In this document: piece after piece, positions 13,772 to 16,970 of the stretch
Position numbering within the stretch: position 1 is the first letter of the stretch
Layout: each line of letters opens with the position of its first letter
Assembly (NCBI GenBank): GCA_009779295.1
Contig: WREN01000013.1
Location: 1 to 16,970 of the forward strand
Direction: 5' to 3'
Source of the DNA: Oscillospiraceae bacterium
GTDB taxonomy: Bacteria; Bacillota; Clostridia; Oscillospirales; CAG-272
DNA length: 16,970 nt
Program-made: the position numbers and the translations under genes
Notes under the pieces: model-generated
The model's input: the letters and a program-made list of their open reading frames with translations, nothing else
Database searches by the model: none
What the model was told of the DNA's origin: nothing

Positions 13772-14773
13772 TTGAATATAAATTTAATTGAATCAAAAAA
13801 AGCAAACTATGTAAAATTCTATAATCGTGATAAAGGAATAAAAAGACTTTATCATATACATATAGCTGATCCGCATGAAAAACCAAGACCGCCGCTGTGG
13901 CGTGAAAATTTTCAGCAGCGTATAGACTACGCGGTCAACATGTACGAGAAGGCAATGCTGCGGCTTGAGTGGCTGCACGATGATTTTATACCTTACGCTC
14001 CGTGCGTGACCGGAACTGAAATATTCGCGGAAGCGCTCGGAAGCAAAGTAATGAAACCCGTGAACGATATGCCGTTTGCGATTCCGTTTATCATAGATTC
14101 TTCGGAAATAGCGGATATTAAAGTCCCCGCGTTAGAGGATAGCTCGCTGTATTATTTATTCGATATGGCGGACAAAATAAAAGCGGCGTGCGGCAACGAT
14201 GCGCTTTTAGGGATAGTAGACATTCAAACGCCGATGGATATAGCCGCTTTGATATGGGATAAAAATTACTTTTTTATCGCTATGATTGATGAACCCGAAG
14301 CCGTAAGAGAACTTACGCATAAAATCTCACAGCTATACTACTCTTTCTTCGACGAATGGTTCAAACGCTACGGAAAAGAGTTTATTTCTCATTACCCCGA
14401 CTATTATATGCCGTCCGGATTCACTTTTTCCGAAGACGAAGCGGGAGCGGTCAGCCCGGAGATATTCAAAGAATTGTTTCTCCCCGAATTGATAGAAATG
14501 TCGGAAAGATACGGCGATTTAGGAATGCACTGCTGCGCGAACGCCGTGCATCAATGGGAAAATTTTAAAAAGATACCGAATTTGAAAATATTAAACCTTG
14601 TGCAGCCGCCGGAAATAATGTTAAAATCTTATAGCTTTTTTGCGGGACATACCGCAATGTTTCCGGCGTGGAACGGTAACGTTGAAGATGAAAACGCGCA
14701 TATATGCCTTAACTTTTGGGTACAGAATGACGAAGAGGCTAAAAGGCTTGCAGATAAATTAAATAAATTTTAA
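13772..14773 (+). CDS. Uroporphyrinogen decarboxylase-family protein, probably methyltransferase-like
   Basis: The 333-residue protein appears to belong to the URO-D superfamily (TIM barrel), which includes true HemE and the cobalamin-dependent methyltransferases MtaA/MtbA-like. Supporting segments are GTEIFAEALGSKVM (81-94), TPMDIAALIWD (153-163), DEPEAVRELTHKIS (173-186), DEAGAVSPEIFKELFLPEL (222-240) and YGDLGMHCCANA (247-258). His253 and Cys255 form an H-x-C pair, as in the zinc site of corrinoid methyltransferases, whereas the N-terminal arginine-rich substrate motif of HemE is not evident. Translation starts at TTG with AAAGGAG eight to nine bases upstream. ychF follows after 12 bases. 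No corrinoid protein or haem gene is nearby, so the substrate is unknown. Confidence 0.75.
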   Translation: MNINLIESKKANYVKFYNRDKGIKRLYHIHIADPHEKPRPPLWRENFQQRIDYAVNMYEKAMLRLEWLHDDFIPYAPCVTGTEIFAEALGSKVMKPVNDMPFAIPFIIDSSEIADIKVPALEDSSLYYLFDMADKIKAACGNDALLGIVDIQTPMDIAALIWDKNYFFIAMIDEPEAVRELTHKISQLYYSFFDEWFKRYGKEFISHYPDYYMPSGFTFSEDEAGAVSPEIFKELFLPELIEMSERYGDLGMHCCANAVHQWENFKKIPNLKILNLVQPPEIMLKSYSFFAGHTAMFPAWNGNVEDENAHICLNFWVQNDEEAKRLADKLNKF

Positions 14774-14785
14774 GGAGTAAAAATA

Positions 14786-15880
14786 ATGAAATTAGGTATT
14801 ATCGGATTGCCGAATGTCGGGAAGAGTACGTTGTTTAACGCTATAACAAACGCCGGAGCGGAATCCGCCAATTATCCGTTTTGCACGATCGAACCCAATG
14901 TCGGGATGGTGGCCGTTCCGGACAGCCGTCTTGATTTCCTTGTGAAAATGCAAAAACCGGAAAAATTTACACCGGCGGTTATCGAATTCGTCGATATTGC
15001 GGGTTTAGTTAAGGGTGCGTCGAAAGGAGAGGGGCTTGGGAATAAGTTTTTGGAACATATACGACATGTGGACGCGGTCATTCACGTCGTGCGCTGTTTC
15101 GACGATGATAACATAATCCACGTCGACGGGAACGTTGACCCGCTGCGCGATATTGAAATTATTAACACTGAACTGATTTATTCCGATATTGAAATCGTTG
15201 AGCGTCGTATCGAACGTGCGAAAAAGTTGGTAAAAGGCGATAAAGCGTTTGAAATGGAATTACAGATGTTCGAGCGTTTGCTTGCGACGCTTGACAAAGG
15301 ATCATCCGCGCGCGGAGTCGATTTTAATTCACTGGAACTCGATATTTTAAAAGATACCCCCCTTTTGAGCATGAAACCAATCATATACGCGGCTAACATC
15401 AGCGACAACGATGTTGGGACTGATATTGATTCTAATGCTTATTATAATCAAGTTAAAGCGCACGCCAAAACCGAAAATGCCGAAATCATGCCTATCTGTG
15501 CGAGTATCGAAGCCGAAATATCCGAACTCGAGACAGATGAAAAGAATGCGTTCCTTGAGGAAATGGGAATCGCTGAAAGCGGGCTTGATAAGTTGATTAA
15601 ATCAAGCTACAATTTATTGGGGTTGATTAGTTTTCTGACAGGCGGCCCTAAGGAAGCCCGCGCCTGGACTATCAAAGCCGGTACGAAAGCTCCGCAGGCG
15701 GCGGGGAAAATCCACACTGATTTCGAAAAGGGTTTTATACGCGCCGAGGTTATTGCGTTTAATGATCTTGTCGAATGCGGAAATATGGTTGCCGCGAAAG
15801 AAAAAGGTTTGATCCGCAGCGAGGGTAAGGAGTATGTAATCAAAGACGGTGATGTTGTGCTTTTCAGGTTTAATGTGTGA
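14786..15880 (+). CDS. ychF: Redox-regulated P-loop ATPase YchF (Obg family)
   Basis: YchF is a universally conserved Obg-family ATPase that associates with ribosomes and is implicated in stress control. The 364 residues include the P-loop GLPNVGKST at 7-15, a conserved cysteine in PFCTIEPNVG at 31-40, the switch/G3 region DIAGLVKGASKGEGLGNKFLEHIR at 70-93, and a coiled-coil insert around 130-175. At the position of the GTPase NKxD motif it has ANISDND, in line with the family's preference for ATP. The C-terminal TGS-like domain starts near LLGLISFLTGGPKEARAW and contains HTDFEKGFIRAEVIAF. GGAG before the ATG comes directly after the stop of the upstream gene, so the two are probably cotranscribed. 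Confidence 0.96.
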   Translation: MKLGIIGLPNVGKSTLFNAITNAGAESANYPFCTIEPNVGMVAVPDSRLDFLVKMQKPEKFTPAVIEFVDIAGLVKGASKGEGLGNKFLEHIRHVDAVIHVVRCFDDDNIIHVDGNVDPLRDIEIINTELIYSDIEIVERRIERAKKLVKGDKAFEMELQMFERLLATLDKGSSARGVDFNSLELDILKDTPLLSMKPIIYAANISDNDVGTDIDSNAYYNQVKAHAKTENAEIMPICASIEAEISELETDEKNAFLEEMGIAESGLDKLIKSSYNLLGLISFLTGGPKEARAWTIKAGTKAPQAAGKIHTDFEKGFIRAEVIAFNDLVECGNMVAAKEKGLIRSEGKEYVIKDGDVVLFRFNV

Positions 15881-15974
15881 GAAAAAAATCGCATGTTTAC
15901 CGATACCACAATTGCGGCAAAAAATGATTGCCCACAAAAGAATATCTCGAAAAAATAAACGGAGGTAATAAAAA

Positions 15975-16970
15975 ATGACAAACAACAAACGCCCGCAAAT
16001 AACAATCCCGGAAGACTTCCCGCGTTTTATCGCGCCGGGGTTTCAGCGCGAACTCGACGAATTACGCGAACTGTACTGGACGCACTATCAACGCAGCGGT
16101 CCGACCGCGACATTCGAGGACGAATGGCTTCCGCGTCCGCAGTTATGGCCCGCGACGAACCATGAAAACCGTATGCACCGAATCCGCACGCTCTGGCGCA
16201 ACAGCCTCACCAACAAAGGAATGGACGATGAAGGTTACGTGTTCACGCACCAGCATCAATCGATAGCGCATCAGCACGGCTGGCCGTTCCCGTTCTGGCG
16301 CGAGGATTATCCCGGCACGTGGGGCTGGCATTTCAATTTAAAGGACGTCATGCCGGGCTGGTATTTAACATCCGAAAAAACTCAAGAGGGATTCATTACA
16401 TACAGCGTAACCGACAACGGTATCGACGACGGTTGTTGGAATTTGTCCATCAAATCCGCCGAAGCGTGGATCGAACCGCCGGAATTGTTTATCGATCCCA
16501 TTCAATGCCCGTTCATTCAGATACGGTGGAGTGTGAAGGGAGCTGGCAGTGCGAACCCTTACATACAATGGGCGACTGAGGATGAGCCCGAATATGACAT
16601 GAAACGTTGTATGTTTTTTGACGTGGCGAACGAAAACATTACGTACACGCAGATACCGATGTTTAAAAATCCACTGTGGAAAGGCAAAGTTACCCGCTTG
16701 CGTATCTGTTTCAACAATTCTGAAATCGGACAAACCGTGCGGATAAGTTCGATCTTCACGACGTTCGATACGCGCCACACCATCAACAATGCGTATTACC
16801 TCTCCGCGTGCGTCAACTATTACGACTGGACGGGCGACGTTTCGTTCCTGCGGCAGAATATCGGGCGTATGCGAATTGCCATGCGCTGGATGATGACGGT
16901 TTGCAAAGGCTTGGAGGAGAAATGTATCGTCGCACCGTTCGTAGGGCATGACGGTCGCCCGGGGTATACG
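15975..16970 (+). CDS. Glycoside-hydrolase-like protein, partial (cut by window end)
   Basis: An open frame starts at ATG 15975, ten bases after GGAGG, and runs without a stop through the window edge, giving 332 codons. The start reads MTNNKRPQITIPEDF with no signal peptide. An aromatic-rich section (WPFPFWREDYPGTWGWHF, about 104-121) is followed by a beta-rich part that could be a carbohydrate-binding or jelly-roll domain. Then INNAYYLSACVNYYDWTGDVSFL and RMRIAMRWMM begin near residue 273. This A-x-x-x-x-Y-Y-x-x-T-G-D-x-x-F-L pattern is typical of the (alpha/alpha)6 six-hairpin catalytic barrels of several glycosidase families. I cannot name the family. Sugar type and catalytic residues lie beyond the edge. 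Codons are richer in CG than in the neighbouring AT-rich genes. Confidence 0.7.
   Translation, partial: MTNNKRPQITIPEDFPRFIAPGFQRELDELRELYWTHYQRSGPTATFEDEWLPRPQLWPATNHENRMHRIRTLWRNSLTNKGMDDEGYVFTHQHQSIAHQHGWPFPFWREDYPGTWGWHFNLKDVMPGWYLTSEKTQEGFITYSVTDNGIDDGCWNLSIKSAEAWIEPPELFIDPIQCPFIQIRWSVKGAGSANPYIQWATEDEPEYDMKRCMFFDVANENITYTQIPMFKNPLWKGKVTRLRICFNNSEIGQTVRISSIFTTFDTRHTINNAYYLSACVNYYDWTGDVSFLRQNIGRMRIAMRWMMTVCKGLEEKCIVAPFVGHDGRPGYT

Noticed and set aside
15893..15958. 21-codon frame between ychF and the glycosidase-like gene, a possible leader peptide
   Set aside because: No ribosome binding site, no membrane or regulatory pattern, and no hairpins that would suggest attenuation.
15607..16005. 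Two overlapping minus-strand frames across the end of ychF
   Set aside because: They lie opposite conserved ychF coding sequence and have no start signals or recognisable motifs.
16365..16949. 194-codon open frame on the minus strand
   Set aside because: It is antisense to the well-supported glycosidase-like frame, has no ribosome binding site, and shows no protein-like domain pattern. It arises from the CG-rich codons of the plus-strand gene.

Overview
The window reads as chromosomal DNA of a low-to-moderate GC Gram-positive bacterium, most likely an uncultured member of the Clostridia. The evidence is strong AGGAGG-type ribosome binding sites, an HPr carrying both His15 and the regulatory Ser46, adjacent rsmD and coaD genes, long same-strand runs with 4-base overlaps, and an XRE regulator with a long helical tail. 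This placement is inference. No rRNA, tRNA, CRISPR array, transposase or phage gene was seen. No gap between genes exceeds 300 bases.

Region 1 (33-2096, minus strand) is a compact housekeeping operon. Its order is rsmD (16S rRNA methyltransferase), a 50-residue single-span membrane protein, a YciI-like protein, coaD (coenzyme A synthesis) and a GNAT acetyltransferase. Upstream of rsmD, at 2131-2266, lies a MITE-like nested palindrome with perfect 13-bp terminal inverted repeats. It separates rsmD from uvrC.

Region 2 (2272-4494, minus strand) holds ptsH (HPr) behind a near-consensus promoter, then a terminator hairpin whose T-run ends just before the uvrC ribosome binding site.

Region 3 (4516-10095, minus strand) is a tightly coupled operon: rimM, trmD, a MurJ-type lipid flippase, an O-antigen ligase/polymerase-like membrane protein with an unusual N-terminal extension, and two tandem DUF4330-like single-span proteins. 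It joins tRNA/ribosome maturation genes to what looks like a surface-glycan flipping and joining module. The usual rimM/trmD neighbours rpsP and rplS are absent. This is the best candidate here for an undescribed system.

Region 4 (10096-11383) is a divergent promoter region with two 6-5-6 dyads, followed by an XRE-family regulator on the plus strand. Region 5 (11385-13575, minus strand) is an OmpR-family response regulator and a histidine kinase separated by a perfect 11-bp-stem terminator. Region 6 (13576-16970, plus strand) starts with an AT-rich promoter carrying a tandem 14-bp duplication. It continues with a uroporphyrinogen-decarboxylase-family (methyltransferase-like) protein, ychF, and the first 332 codons of a probable glycoside-hydrolase-like protein cut by the window edge. 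The regulator, envelope and AT-rich intergenic stretches look more AT-rich than rsmD, coaD, trmD and the last gene, but no composition was computed.
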